A DNA stretch of 64,000 bases from positions 50,413,741-50,477,740 of the forward strand of contig CM041465.1 in assembly GCA_023213395.1 (NCBI GenBank), in the 5' to 3' direction. The notes under the pieces are model-generated. The model was not told the origin of the DNA. It worked only from the letters and a program-made list of their open reading frames with translations, and ran no database searches. Below are positions 10,173-21,322 of the stretch, piece after piece (the stretch's first letter is position 1; the number at the start of each line of letters is the position of its first letter). The position numbers were made by a program, and so were the translations under genes. This stretch comes from Cycas panzhihuaensis (lineage: Eukaryota > Cycadophyta).

Positions 10173-10763
10173 AATTACTACATATTTTGGGTAGGATACT
10201 TGGTCTTAAAGCTCAACCATTTCAATGTAATGTTTCACATTTGTGTAGCAGTAATAGAGAAATATATGCATATGATCATAATGAAGACTCTCATCACTTT
10301 TGGCACTACAAATTCCCTGGATAACATAAAAGGAACAAAGTATCTTGTTTAAGGAAAATTTGGAAATGGATCATTATTGCTTATTTCATTTCAAGGAGGT
10401 GATCAATGGATTGAGAAATCAATCAGTTCAGCAGGCTTGGAAACAGATAAAGAGAAGTCAATTTATTTCATACTTATTCCAGGACGACCGCACCTTCATC
10501 AAGAGTACACAGGAAGATCCATCAAACAGGAATCAAGAGGCAATATAGCAAACAAAGCATACATGTTTTGCATTATATTGGATGATGATGAAGTTCAAGA
10601 CATCATCTTCAAGAAAATTCCAAATCTCAGGAGATGGAAGTTCAAATAATTTTTTAGAGTCAAGTTCTATGTCAGTTTTGTCATGTTGTCTTTAGTTTCA
10701 AGTTAAGTCCTATGTTAATGTGTATCAGTCGTGTCAAATTGTCCTTAGTTCAAACATTAAACA
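10173..10763 (+). other. Element A 3' region, no domain recognised
   Basis: Short overlapping plus-strand frames (10345-10548 and 10377-10649) show no known domain. The last 100 bp are noncoding and lead into the polypurine tract. Confidence 0.35.
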
Positions 10764-10774
10764 TTAAGGGGAGG
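10764..10774 (+). other. Polypurine tract of element A
   Basis: TTAAGGGGAGG directly before the 3' LTR. Confidence 0.8.
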
Positions 10775-11077
10775 TGTTAGAATATAATGTTTAATGAGTC
10801 TTACGGTCAATGGTATTAGAGTAATCTGTCATTAGTTAAGTTAGTTTGGGTAAAAGCAATAATCCCACATGCATTACTTTTGATGTATACCCTCTCATCT
10901 ATTACATATATAAAGGTGGCTGAAGGTAATATAAAAGACAAGTAATCATAAAGACTCATATAGAGTCTATGGTTCCTTTGGTTTTGTGATGTGATCTATT
11001 TAGATTGAGTTAATCTATTACGGTTTTGCTCCTTGATATTGTTTGATTGATGAATGTCTTTCATGTTGAATTCAACA
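10775..11077 (+). repeat. 3' LTR of element A
   Basis: 303 bp, TGTTAGAATA...TTCAACA, paired with 937-1239. Confidence 0.93.
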
Positions 11078-11515
11078 ACTACTGGAGTTGTTATTATATA
11101 CGATTGATCCCTGTTTTCTTCCGGTGGATTTTCGAAAAGTTGTCTAATCAACTAATTTTCTCAATGTGTTTGTGGACCTTCCTCCACCTTTTTCTCGTTT
11201 CTACTTAGGTCCTTCAGAGTAGAGTCCAAGCTTTGTTTTGTCCCAGGGCTATTTGTTTCTTCTTCCTCTTGTTTCATTATAATATTTCCTTGGAGTAGGT
11301 GTGATTGTCATAGGCTCTCCTCGACCTCTATTTTCTATTTCTCGTGGTGTCTGGGCTCCACTTGCCTCTGATCCTTCCGCTGACTCATTTTGGCCTTCTT
11401 TCTTCTTAACACTTAATCTCCTTGCTCTCCTTATCTTCTTCTCTCAGGACCATCTTAGGGCTCTCTGCCTGTTTGATTCTAGTATCTCCTGAGGTTTTGC
11501 TTGTGATTTCTCCAT
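11078..11515 (-). pseudogene. Retrotransposon Z gag, proximal part
   Basis: Start of the gag whose distal part is at 1-936. The minus-strand ATG is at 11515-11513 and the first ~65 codons are basic and repetitive (IRRARRLSVKKKEGQ, TPREIENRGRGEPMT). Stops occur at about 11436, 11257, 11209 and 11152, and a shift near 11140 leads into FENPPEENRDQSYI, which joins in frame across the removed element A to VEIPRVPRIIQ at 935-900. The plus-strand open frames over this stretch are shadows. Confidence 0.6.
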
Positions 11516-11740
11516 TTTTGAAGGCTGTTTATGTGGCATTGGAAGGTCCCCCTGGCTGTCTAGGCTTAGTTAGAGCCTACCATCATTGTGACAACCAGGG
11601 TGACTTGTTTTTTGCACATGAATTTCCTGGTTTCTCCTCCTTCCGCCTAGTGGGCTTAGGCAACAAAACCAATGTTGATTATAAAATCTGTTCCCTATTG
11701 CAAATCTTCACTTGTCAAGGGCTTTCACTGTAGTCTAGAG
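11516..11740 (-). other. Leader of element Z
   Basis: Directly upstream of the Z gag start. It resembles 12840-13030 over about 170 bp, for example ATGTGGCATTGGAAGGTCC against TAGGTGGCATTAGAAGGTCC in plus-strand reading. Confidence 0.5.
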
Positions 11741-11744
11741 TGTG

Positions 11745-12739
11745 TGCAGGTGGTCAACATGCATATTCTTTAGTTAATGATCCACATAAGTCCACGATTC
11801 ACATACATTTCACATGCATTCCACAATAAGTACATATAATTGTTCACGTAACTCTCTTATTTTATTAGACAATAGTCAAAAGTACATCATATAAGGTCCA
11901 TTCGATCTTTACTGGTCAACCGTACCAGATCAAGAATCGTTGGAATTCGCTAACTCGGCTCACACATCCATCCCAATGAATGGATGTGATTATATACACT
12001 ATGCATCCCTGTTGTAGAATGGTTGCGTCTGTAGTCGCAACCGTTTGTTTTCTGGAATGGACGTTCGGCTCTCACATCCATGCCAATGAATGGATGTGAT
12101 TATATACACTATGTGTCCCTGTTGTGGAACGGTTGCGTCTGCAGTCGCAACTGTTTGTTTTTTGGAATGGACGCTTGTTCATCCTTAACTCTTTGTTAAC
12201 CTTTGATTATCCGTTCGTCCGTACGATTGTCCACGTGTCACCTTCATATTGCAATCGTTCCGATCTTTGTGCTGCATTCCATCTGTTCCTAGTCCGTTCC
12301 TTTTTGTCTTGCATACGTTCCTTGCTATTCTGTGCATTCTTGTTGCACAATATTCATTCTTGAGATGGAATGGATTGTAATTTTGGCCCTATGCTATCCA
12401 TTCCTTGTCCTGAATGCATCCTAGTTGACTGTTCTGCCCATATCTCTGCTGGTTTTTCATCCGTTCCTCTTCTTGAATGTGTGGCATCAATTATGATTGC
12501 AACAAAATTATGAGGCAGAATTGGTGTATTTTCAAAATCTTTTTCGTTCATTAAGAATGCTCAGTGTTCAATCTACAAGTTACTATACAATTATATACAA
12601 AATGGGATTGATAACGGTCGAAGAATTGATTTGTAACCACCCTAACACCTTATCATCACATTGAATGATGATCTTACAACTCACCTAATATTCCAATGAT
12701 TCAACACTAATTGTTAGGACCTACAACATAAACATAACA
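11745..12739 (-). repeat. Putative 5' LTR of element Z
   Basis: Lies where the 5' LTR should be, upstream of leader and gag. On the minus strand it has two TATA-like GTGTATATAATC sites (around 12112 and 12002) inside a tandem duplication, and an AATAAAAT signal near 11865-11875. TGTTATG at 12739 is a candidate LTR start. The matching 3' LTR is outside the window, so ends are approximate. Confidence 0.4.
11956..12175 (-). repeat. Tandem duplication, two 110-bp units
   Basis: Units 11956-12065 and 12066-12175, about 90% alike. Each contains the TATA-like site and the ACGCAACC stretch. Confidence 0.92.
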
Positions 12740-12839
12740 CGAACCCACTTCCTTCTGTTATTTTACTAGATCGTTCCTTAGTCCTTTCTCTTAGCAATGT
12801 GCTTCTCTTATGCACTTGCCTTGGTTTTCTTTCCTTCGC

Positions 12840-13030
12840 CCAACATATTGCCCTCTACCAACTTGTTTCTGGCACTACCTGAAGGGTTCTTAGGTGGCAT
12901 TAGAAGGTCCTTGGCCTGTCATGGTTTAGTTAAAAATTGCCATCATGGCAACAACCAAAGTCTTTTGGTCTTTGAGTATACATTCTCACCTACCTTTGAG
13001 GCCTCAGGTTCTTTGCTATTCAATGGATAA
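12840..13030 (-). repeat. Diverged copy of the Z leader
   Basis: Related to 11500-11735 in the same orientation. It probably belongs to a second, older relative of Z whose LTR lies just to the right. Confidence 0.5.
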
Positions 13031-13099
13031 AGCAATGAGGCTAATGTTGGTGACTTCTCGGCCCATTGGCATTTTGAAACTGCTTGATAACATAACTAT

Positions 13100-13791
13100 C
13101 ACATGTCCTTACTCCTTGATGTCAGCTGTGCTTAGAACACTATAACATGTAGAGCAACTTTGCAACATTCACCATGTATGCAACATATTCAATCTCAACA
13201 TGAATAACCAAACATCAATCACATAGGATGCACATGGTTTTCCTCATAACTCGTATATTTTATTAATCAACATTGAATATGCTCATTAGAATGTTATTTC
13301 ATTTCTAATGTCAGGCTCTTACCCTTGAGAGTGCATCGTATGACTTAATCAATCAACTCTCACCCTTGAAAATATATCATAAGACTCAATTGCTCAACTC
13401 TTATCGTTGAACCAACGGGAAATGACCTATTTATACTCTTATACATAACCAAAATCCCAAGAGGGTAAAACTTTACAACATAGGTTTTGACTCTACATAA
13501 TGCAAAACCCTAATTAATGCTAATTAGGGGTTGCTTTGTATGTTTGTACGTTCATACGGTCGTATGAACTATCTCTAGGAGTTTTGGCACAAAATCATCC
13601 CAAGAAGCATTCACCGTTTCAAAATTGTTCCATTCTTGTTAGAACTATCCTTGTGTTCCAAAAGCTTCTTAGAAACTTCCCAAAAAACTTTCCAGAAACT
13701 TCATAGAAACTCCTTTATTGGAGTTTCACTGCTTTCATTGATTTTTCACTAGATCACATGTCACAACCATTCTTGGAAATGCCCTTAACAG
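13100..13791 (-). repeat. Putative LTR of a second Z-like element
   Basis: On the minus strand it begins TGTTAAGGGCATTTCC (13791), has a TATA box AGTATAAATAGG (13427-13438), and an AATAAAATA region near 13258 that aligns with the one in the Z LTR. No partner LTR is in the window; boundaries are estimates. Confidence 0.4.
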
Positions 13792-14279
13792 TTTCTAAGA
13801 GTCTTGTAACCAATTTCTTTGCATACATCCTAATTTGGGACAAGATATTTTGCAAATGCTTAAAACCCTTCATTTAGTTTTGTGCATTTGAATCGTTTCA
13901 TGGATTATAAATATTGGAGGATATGTTATGAATGGGCATGCAAGGACTTGTTTGAGGTTAGTAATTTAGCAGTATTTATGCAGAAGCCATGGAGATGTTC
14001 ATGTTTGTGGGTTGCAAACATGTGGACGAGATTCTAAGAAGTTGAGGTGCGGTGCTAAAATTGTGAGTTGATGTTATATTTTGACAGAGGATCCATAGCA
14101 TTTTACATAACGAAAAAGAGATTGAATTAAATAGTAATAAATGCAATGCTTCAGAAAAATACAAAATAATGATTAAATTTGGAGAGAGCAATCCTCTTCA
14201 AGGAGAGGATTCCTCCAAGATCACTGTAGCTTGTAGGCATCTAAGAAGCCAGATTCGTGGGTGTAGGAGCGACAGTGGA
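13792..14279. other. Unassigned flank of the hAT element
   Basis: 488 bp without recognised gene or repeat; an open frame at 13976-14191 has no known domain. Confidence 0.35.
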
Positions 14280-14324
14280 TAGGGATACAACAATTCCCAA
14301 ATCTAGAATACAGGGATACGACAA
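14280..14324. repeat. Left inverted terminus of the hAT element
   Basis: Reads inward TAGGGATACAACAATTCCC, then AATACAGGGATAC. The right end reads inward TAGATACAACAAATTCG, then AAATACAGGGATAC. Confidence 0.5.
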
Positions 14325-14452
14325 ATAGAATACAATGAGTTGGGGTTCGTAATAAATATATACAAAATTATACTTATAAAACTATAGATGAAACATATGA
14401 AACAAACTACAACAAATTCTAAGTAAAGATTCATCAATTCAAGATTCAATAT

Positions 14453-14805
14453 TGTTAGCAGGGTAGTTAATATTAGACCACATGATTAATGTTAAATGTG
14501 GTCTGTGTTAATGTTAAACCATAATGTGCAAATATCAGAGAGTCACAACCAATGGGTTGGACATACCATTTGGGGGATTATAAAAGATCCCTCAGTCCAT
14601 TGTAAAATTAATCATGTTGTGATCAAGCAATGATGTATAAAGTGTTCTAGAGGAAGCAATGTAATCTGTTCATTGTTCCAATGGTTTTTCTACTGAAGGC
14701 TTTTTTTCACATAAAACTTGTGTACTGTGTATTGTTCTCTTTGATGTTTGCTTGTTGTGTATGATCAAGATTTTGTTCAAAATGTATATTTCATGTTTCT
14801 TCACA
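14453..14805 (+). repeat. 5' LTR of element C
   Basis: 353 bp, TGTTAGCAGG...TTCTTCACA, with one TATA site (GATTATAAAAG, near 14577). Related to the LTRs of D. Confidence 0.9.
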
Positions 14806-14817
14806 TGGTGTTAGAGC
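14806..14817 (+). other. Primer binding site of element C
   Basis: TGGTGTTAGAGC, 10 of 12 matches to the initiator-Met site. Confidence 0.8.
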
Positions 14818-16085
14818 TAAACAAATGTACATAGTTGAGGCTACAGTTGTGTGGAGTTGAAAAAATTGAAGTTTGCTTGGTAGCACTAGTTGAGCCCTAT
14901 TTTTTTGGCAATTTTAATCTTCTTCAACAACTAAAAGAGTGTCATAGTAGTGCAACGGAGATTGATGAGATGTTGGTCACTTGTCAATAATTTTTCACTC
15001 CTGTTAATGGTAAAAAATTAGCGTTAGGCCTTATTTGGACCACATGGGCTTGTGTTGAAACATTCTACTGGTTGGGCATGTTGGGCACTCCATATGTCTG
15101 TTGGGCTAAATTTGATGGTGATCTAATAGTGGTGGGTTGCGCTGGCCTTTTTTTGAGAGAGTTGGGCTCTATTTAACAATCACTTGCTACGTTGGGCATT
15201 AGATCTTTGTGCTTAGATAGTAGTAAAGGCATTTGCATCAGACATAAGTGAGATTTAGTTTATTTTGTGGAATGTTTTGCTCATGTTTGAGGGCTAGTGG
15301 GGCTTGTTGTTGTATGTCAGCGTTCAATTGCATGATTGAAGGTCGAATGAATTTCTATAAACATATTCTAGCATTGCAGGTACAAAAATAACTTTTGGTC
15401 AATCATGAGTAAGTTTTGTGACCTAGGTTGGTTTTTGGAGTCGTATGACATTTTGGGCTATGTATTGAGTGGCAGTTGTGGGAGTCGACCGTGGAGGTGC
15501 GCTACTTGTTTTTTGATGTGGACGACATTATGGTATAAACAAAGGTATAAAACCTTAGTGTATTAAATCACATTTTTTAATTGTATTTTCCCACATGATC
15601 TAAGCTATGGGAGATATAAAAAGTTGAAAAGTCATAATTGCTCCATTGTGGGCATATTCCCTTTTTAAAATTTCGAAATTTGAAAGGTGGAATGTCATTG
15701 CATTGAGAACACTTGAGTATGTTGTGAATTATTTGTTGTTTCGAGCATAGTTTTTCTACCTTTTCATCAGACTTGTCATTTGAGGCCATTGGGCACAACT
15801 GCTTGTAATTGTTGCTAATAGAAGTGATCTTTTTGTGGGATGTTGGGTGTAAAATAGTTATCCTATTGCCTACAAGAGATTGTGTTGGGAATGGTGAGCA
15901 CGTAGGTGTTTTAAAATCTTGTTGCTAAGGCATGTTTTTGGTAAACAAAGGCCATGCAGTGGGTGGGTTGTCATTTAGAGGCTACAAAGTTGGGTATGGG
16001 TTTGTGAAAGTGATGCCAGTTTATTTTCTTGTTGTTTGGTGGTTCATTGTTTGCCAGTGGGCTCGCTTTTTGCACTATATTCACA
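14818..16085 (+). other. Leader of element C
   Basis: About 1.27 kb with no supported gene. Open frames at 15577-15798 (minus) and 15932-16120 (plus) show no known domain. Confidence 0.5.
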
Positions 16086-16800
16086 ATGGAAAAATTGTCG
16101 CGGGTGATTTTCAATGGTAATAATTCAATGAATGGAAGGCAAATATGGAGCTAGTATTAATGGCGAATCAATTATGGAAAATCACTAAAGAAAAGGCTAT
16201 TGACATGCCTATAGATGCGAAGGAAAAGGAGAGATTTGAGAAGTTGTTCACTGTCGTTGGGTTACTAAAGTTGTTGGCTCTAGTTAGAGGGCACTAGCTC
16301 ACAACCTATAGATGCCATTTGAGATTTAGATGAAATTGAGTGAGATATTTGAAGAAAAGAAATCAAAATATCAGGTTGTGTTGATGATGGAGTTGCTGAA
16401 TGCTGTCATCAAGGATGAGAGCAACATAAGTGCCTACTTGAACAAATTAGAGGAGATTAAGCCAAAGTTGATGAAAGAGCTGTTGTTTGTGACCATTATG
16501 TCAAAATTACCAGCTGTATGTGGTACCTTTTAAAATATCTACTTAGGGGTTGAAGTTATGGAACGAGAAACATTTGAGTTGTTGAAAAATCTCATTTTAG
16601 TTGAAGATGGCAAGTTGAAACACAATGGCATACTTAGGGGTTTTGAATCCAACTAGGCCTTAGTCATCAAGATGCAGAGGGAAGATGGTGATCGAGGGGA
16701 AAGAAATCCACAAAAGAACGGAGAAACATCTTGAGATAAGAAGTTTGCTGGAAAGTGTAACTATTGCAAGAAGGATGGCCACAAGGAAAAGAGCTATTGG
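16086..16800 (+). pseudogene. Element C gag
   Basis: Starts at ATG 16086 (MEKLSRVIFNGNN) and, after a frameshift near 16125, reads EWKANMELVLMANQLWKIT, the start of copia UBN2-type gag. The core continues through 16330-16533 (DESNISAYLNKLEEIKPKL). A zinc knuckle at 16756-16797 reads CNYCKKDGHKEKSY, with Tyr where the last Cys should be; D shows the same change. Several stops. The product would be the capsid protein that binds element RNA. Confidence 0.8.
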
Positions 16801-16899
16801 CTTACAAGAAGAGATTAATAGAATGCATACCAAGATGATAAAGGGAAGGGTGTAGTTGCTAATTGTGCAAAAGTCTTGACCTCACCTGCTATATCGGTT

Positions 16900-17279
16900 G
16901 AGTAGACGGGCTCTTGGATCCTTGACTTGGGTGTGTAGAGGCACATCTCTTTCTATAAGAAAATTTGTACTACATGGGATTCAAGTTCCAATGATACAAT
17001 GATCATCCTTGGGGATGTTAGAGTTATTTCTATCAAAGGCATGGGAAGAGTTCTTGTTGCAGGTGGACACTTTGAAAAGGTGTATTATGCTCTTGAGATG
17101 TATAAAAATCTTCTATCTACTCGAGAAATTTGCAAGCAAGGTATGAAGGTTGAACTTTATAAAGATAGATGCTTGATTAAGGATCCAAAGCAAAACTTTT
17201 CTATCATTGTTATTGGAAGGGTGAATGATGATTTCTGGCTATTTAAGAAGTTTCAAAATCATATGCCTTTGTTGCTTGC
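16900..17279 (+). pseudogene. Element C protease region
   Basis: SWILDLG at 16912-16932 is the copia protease active site with Asp-Leu-Gly in place of Asp-Thr/Ser-Gly, then a stop (TAG 16936-16938). The following frame 16999-17283 (VYYALEMYKNLLSTREICKQG) is the conserved stretch between protease and integrase in copia pol. Polyprotein cleavage would be the role; this copy is inactive. Confidence 0.75.
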
Positions 17280-18240
17280 ATGAATGATATGAGTAAATTA
17301 TGGCATGAACGATTGGGCTACCTTAATCTTAAAAGCATGTCATTGATGAACAAGCTAAATATGGTGAAAGGTCTAACGAAAATTTCATTTTCAGTTGATG
17401 TTTGTGAAGGGTGTATGTATGGGAACCATCACAGATATCCTTTCACTCAAGATCGTGCTTAAAGAGCCAAGAAGAAATTGGAGTTTGTACATTTTGATTT
17501 GATGGGGCTATTATTAAACCCTTCGATTTCTGGAGCTTGATATACTTTGGTATTTGTAGATGATTACACCAAGAAGGGTTGGGCGTATTTTTTAAAGAAC
17601 AATTTTAAAGTGCGCAATTGCTGTTAAGAATGGAAGGCTTGAGTCGAAAAATAAAGTGATTAAAAAAAAATAAATAAAGGAGTGATAATGGCAAGGAATA
17701 TGGGCAGTAATGCCTTTAATTAGTTTTGTCTAAATCATGGTATAAAGTGGGAATTCATAGTCCCATATATCCCACAACACAATGGTGTTGAGAGGAAAAA
17801 TCATACCATGATGGAGATGGCAAGGTGTATGACGCATACATAAAACTTGTCACCAATGTTCTGGGTAGAAGCTATGAGAACTATTGTGTATATTTTGAAT
17901 TGGGTATTGGCTCAAGTAGTTTGTTGCACAAACCCTTTGGAGAAATGGACTAGTTGGAAGCTTGCTATTGACAATTTAAAAGTTTTTGGGGGCATAGCAT
18001 ATGCACATATCTTTGATGAAAAATGCTAAAAGTTCGATCGCAAGGGTCGGAAGTGCCTCTTCGTGTGGTACAATGATACGAGTAAAGTTTATTGACTGGG
18101 ATTCGATGGAGAATAAACTTCTTGTTAGTTGGGATGCTATGTCCGCTAAGTTGTTGACATATCATGCTGATCAAGCATCGTCTGAAGAAGTCTTTTATCC
18201 ATTTTTACTATCATTTCCATTAGGGTTGATTTCATAGGAG
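17280..18240 (+). pseudogene. Element C integrase
   Basis: The zinc finger is readable at 17280-17462: LWHERLGYLN then CEGCMYGNHH (the second His of the HHCC set is Tyr). The core follows in broken frames: LVFVDDYTKKGW (17547-17582), SDNGKEYG (about 17683-17706), then PFWVEAM-like (17847). Stops are frequent from 17460 on. The same protein in D (21323-22130) is better preserved and confirms the reading. Confidence 0.8.
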
Positions 18241-18470
18241 CATGTTTCTCGGAATACAAGTCCGATTTAATCTGTTGAGGAGCTTGTTGCATAAAGTGAA
18301 GATGGATTGAGTAATGTAGATAGTGAAGAGTTGTCACATGAAAAGGTACATGAAGCCCTAAGTGCCTCATTGCCATTGTAGGCCAAAAAGACTATTGAAG
18401 AGTCAGGTGTGATGATGCAAAATCTAACAAATAAACAAAAGACAAGAAATATGCTAGTCAAGCTCTATTT
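18241..18470 (+). pseudogene. Element C integrase-RT linker
   Basis: Degraded linker in several frames with acidic, Ser-rich composition (SEDGLSNVDSEELSHE). It ends at the D insertion; the reading YASQALFVN continues at 24452 as AIYSHDPHSY. Confidence 0.6.
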
Positions 18471-18475
18471 GTTAA

Positions 18476-18818
18476 TGTTAGCGTGGCAATTAATTATTAA
18501 GCCACTTGTTAATGTTAATGTGGTGGTTTAATTATGTGATTAACAAAAAGGTGCAAGTTATGCGAAGAGTCACAGCCTTTAAGGGTTGACACCTCTTAAG
18601 GGATTATAAATATCCCAGAGTCCCTTGTATATTCATATCAATCAAGTGGTAATCAATGTGATCAATAGATCTTTGTGGTGGGTTTTTTCCTGAAGGGGTT
18701 TCCCATGTATATCCTGTGTACTATACAACTATTTTCTATGCTTATCTTGTTTGCTGCTGTGTATGGTAAAAGATTTTGCGGATGTAAACATGTATGCGTT
18801 TATTTATATTTCTTAACA
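18476..18818 (+). repeat. 5' LTR of element D
   Basis: 343 bp, TGTTAGCGTG...TTCTTAACA; TATA box GGATTATAAATATCC near 18600-18614. Confidence 0.95.
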
Positions 18819-18830
18819 TTGTATCAGAGC
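18819..18830 (+). other. Primer binding site of element D
   Basis: TTGTATCAGAGC, 11 of 12 matches to the initiator-Met site. Confidence 0.88.
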
Positions 18831-20078
18831 CGTAGGGTCCTACACAACTGAGGCTGAAGTTGAGTGAAACGATGAGATCGTAGGTTGCAAGGTGAAGTCG
18901 TCAAAACCCAAGTTTTTTTGAGGACTTGTCTTCTCCAACAACTTGCAGCAGCATGTGCAATATTCAATGGTGGTTGAGGAGGTGAAACTCACCTATCAAT
19001 ACGGTTAGTTTATTGTTGGGGTAAAAAATCAGACTTGCAAGCCATTTTTGTGAATTGGGTTGGCTTGTTGTGGGGTCATCTAAATCTAGTTGGTGAATTA
19101 GACATTGGCTAAGGCCAACGGAGCATATTGTGGTGAAGATCTAACAGTATTGGGGATTACTACATATCATACAAGTAATTTTGCTCTATTTTTTAAGAAG
19201 TTCAATTATATTTAGCATTAAAAATAAATATTTTACACTGAAATAGTCAGAGTTCCTTACTTGAGGGCGAGATTATATCCTATTGAGGAGGTTTTTTGCC
19301 TATAAGAAGGGTATCGAGTGGTAATAAAGGGTGTTGTTTAGACTGTTCAGAGTGTATGATTGAATGCTAAGTTTGGGCGACTTCGTATGAGCTTGTGGCC
19401 CTATTTTTTCTTCTGCTGAGTGTGATAACTGCATAAGACTGAACTAGGACATACTTGTATGAATGTTGGACTGTGCATGACTTGTCTTACGAGTTATCGA
19501 GTGTTAAAGTCATGAGGATTGGAGAGGACCTATGCAGGTCGTAATCCCTCATGTGGCTGTCGCAACTTCTCGCTCACCCCTTTTGAAGTTTGAAGATGTA
19601 ATATGAGCAATGTTTGATAATTATTTTGGGTGTTTAATCTTAGTTGATCTTTATATTACATTATTCCTTGATTTAAGGCATGTGCGATTAGTGAAAAGGT
19701 GTGTGACCTTTTTGGATAGTTGCCACTTTAAGAATATGCCCTTTGGCATATTTTATATAAAATGACCTTTTTGATTGAAATTTGACTAGGAAGACCGTAC
19801 AACCATTGTTGTGTTATAATCTCTTCTTTGCGAAGCATATTCTATGGTGTTTTGAGTTGTTTGTGGAGTTTTTTGGGCATTTTGAGAACGATCTTGAGGC
19901 TAGTTGTTGTGGGATTGACCGTTGGTGGGCGGTTCTGGCTTGAATAACCATTGGTTTGTGTACCCCAGTGGACGTGCTTGAGAAGGTGGTGAATGCAATG
20001 AAGTGGGTGTTGTCTGAAACACTATAGGTCTAGTAGTCTGTTGATATTGACTTGTTTTTTGGAGCTCGTTTATGAAGA
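18831..20078 (+). other. Leader of element D
   Basis: About 1.25 kb without supported gene, similar in length and position to the leader of C. Confidence 0.5.
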
Positions 20079-20835
20079 ATGGACCGTTTGATGCCTCAAG
20101 TTATCTTTAATGGCAACAACTTCGACGAGTGGAAGGCTAACATGGAGTTAATGTTGATGGTGAATCAACTATGGGTGATAACTAAGGCGAATGTGGACAC
20201 AATTTCGCTTGATCATATGGAATGTGTTTTGACTTTAGGAGAAGCAGTTCGTGGCGATCAAATTGTTGAAAGTGTCACTGGTGCTGGATCAGAGGGGGTT
20301 GGTTCATAACCTTGATTAACCAGATGAAATTTGAGCAAAGTTATGTGAAACTTTTGAGAATAAGAAGACGGATAGACATCTAGCTTTGATGCTAGAGCTT
20401 TTCAATTCTACAGTGAAAGATGAGACCAACATAAGTGCTTACCTAAATAAAATCACTGACTTGAAAATTAAGCTAGAGGAGTTGAAATCAAATTTGATTG
20501 ATGATGCATTGTTGTTTGCGATAATTATGTTGAAACTACTAGTAGCATTTGCCACATTCGAGACCATCTATGGCAGAGATGAGGTGATGGAGGGTGAGAT
20601 GTTTGATGGTATAAAAAATCTTATTCTAGCTGAGGATGCCAAGTTAGAACATCATGGGATGCTTGGAGGTTTTGAATCAAGTTAGGTCTTAGTCATGAAG
20701 ACATTGAGGAGAGAGACCATTCAAGAAGAGTTCACATAAAGGTTAGGGGAAGAGTCTTGGGAGAAGAAGACATTCACTAGTAAATGTAACTACTGTAAAA
20801 AGGAAGGCCATAAAGAAAAGAACTATTGGTTCAAG
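20079..20835 (+). pseudogene. Element D gag
   Basis: Begins at ATG 20079 with MDRLMPQVIFNGNNFDEWKA, the UBN2-type copia gag start. Two open stretches (20079-20309, 20386-20685) cover the helical core, the second with DETNISAYLNKITDLKIKLE. Zinc knuckle at 20785-20826 reads CNYCKKEGHKEKNY, again with Tyr as the last ligand. A frameshift near 20300 and a stop at 20683-20685 disable it. It would form the particle shell. Confidence 0.82.
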
Positions 20836-20929
20836 AGACAGGATAAATGCAAAGCTAGCCAAGATGATAAAGGGAAGAGAGTAGCAACACACTGTGTTAA
20901 GAGTGTTAGCCTTGTCAATCGAGTCAAAT

Positions 20930-21322
20930 CGGAGAGACTATTTGATATTGGACTTTGGATCACAAAAGCACCTCTTTTCAGAAGCAAAACTTTGATACAT
21001 GGAGTGCAGATCATAGTAGTGCTGACATTATCCTTGGAGATGTTTGCGTGTTACTAGTTGAAGGTGTTGGCAATAAATCCTTGGCAGGTGTTAAATTTAA
21101 AGGGGTCTATTATGTACCCAAGATGTATATGAATTTGCTTTCAACCTAAGAAATCTACAAACAAGGAATGAAGGTCGCGTTTTATAGAGATAAATGTTTG
21201 ATTAAGGATCCAAAACAAAATTTCTCTATCATTGCAATTGGAAAAGTAAGGTACAATTTTTGGGTGTTTGAAAAGTTTTAAACCCAAAAAAATTTTATGC
21301 TTTTGTTGCCAGCGCAGATGAT
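20930..21322 (+). pseudogene. Element D protease region
   Basis: Degraded copia protease: the active-site region near 20940-20960 reads FDIG in a broken frame, and 20955-21149 carries the downstream part (GVYYVPKMYMNLLST), the conserved link to integrase. No usable active site remains visible. Confidence 0.65.

Larger units (their letters stand above)
937..11077 (+). mobile_element. LTR retrotransposon A, non-autonomous, with captured host gene fragments
   Basis: Bounded by 303-bp LTRs (937-1239 and 10775-11077) that differ at about a dozen positions by eye. Flanks are GCTAC (932-936) and ACTAC (11078-11082), a 5-bp TSD with one change. A primer site follows the 5' LTR and a polypurine tract precedes the 3' LTR. 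Without the nested element B it is about 4.5 kb. It encodes a copia-like gag N-terminus but no protease, integrase or reverse transcriptase that I can read. Between leader and gag it holds fragments resembling an F-box/Kelch protein (plus strand) and cyclin T (minus strand). It is inserted in gag of element Z. Confidence 0.88.

Noticed and set aside
11301-11733. Overlapping plus-strand frames rich in Ser, Leu and Phe
   Set aside because: They are the antisense of the Z gag start, which has the more protein-like composition and joins in frame to the rest of gag.
15932-16120. Frame in the leader of C resembling a short membrane protein
   Set aside because: No domain, overlaps the gag start, not conserved in the D leader.
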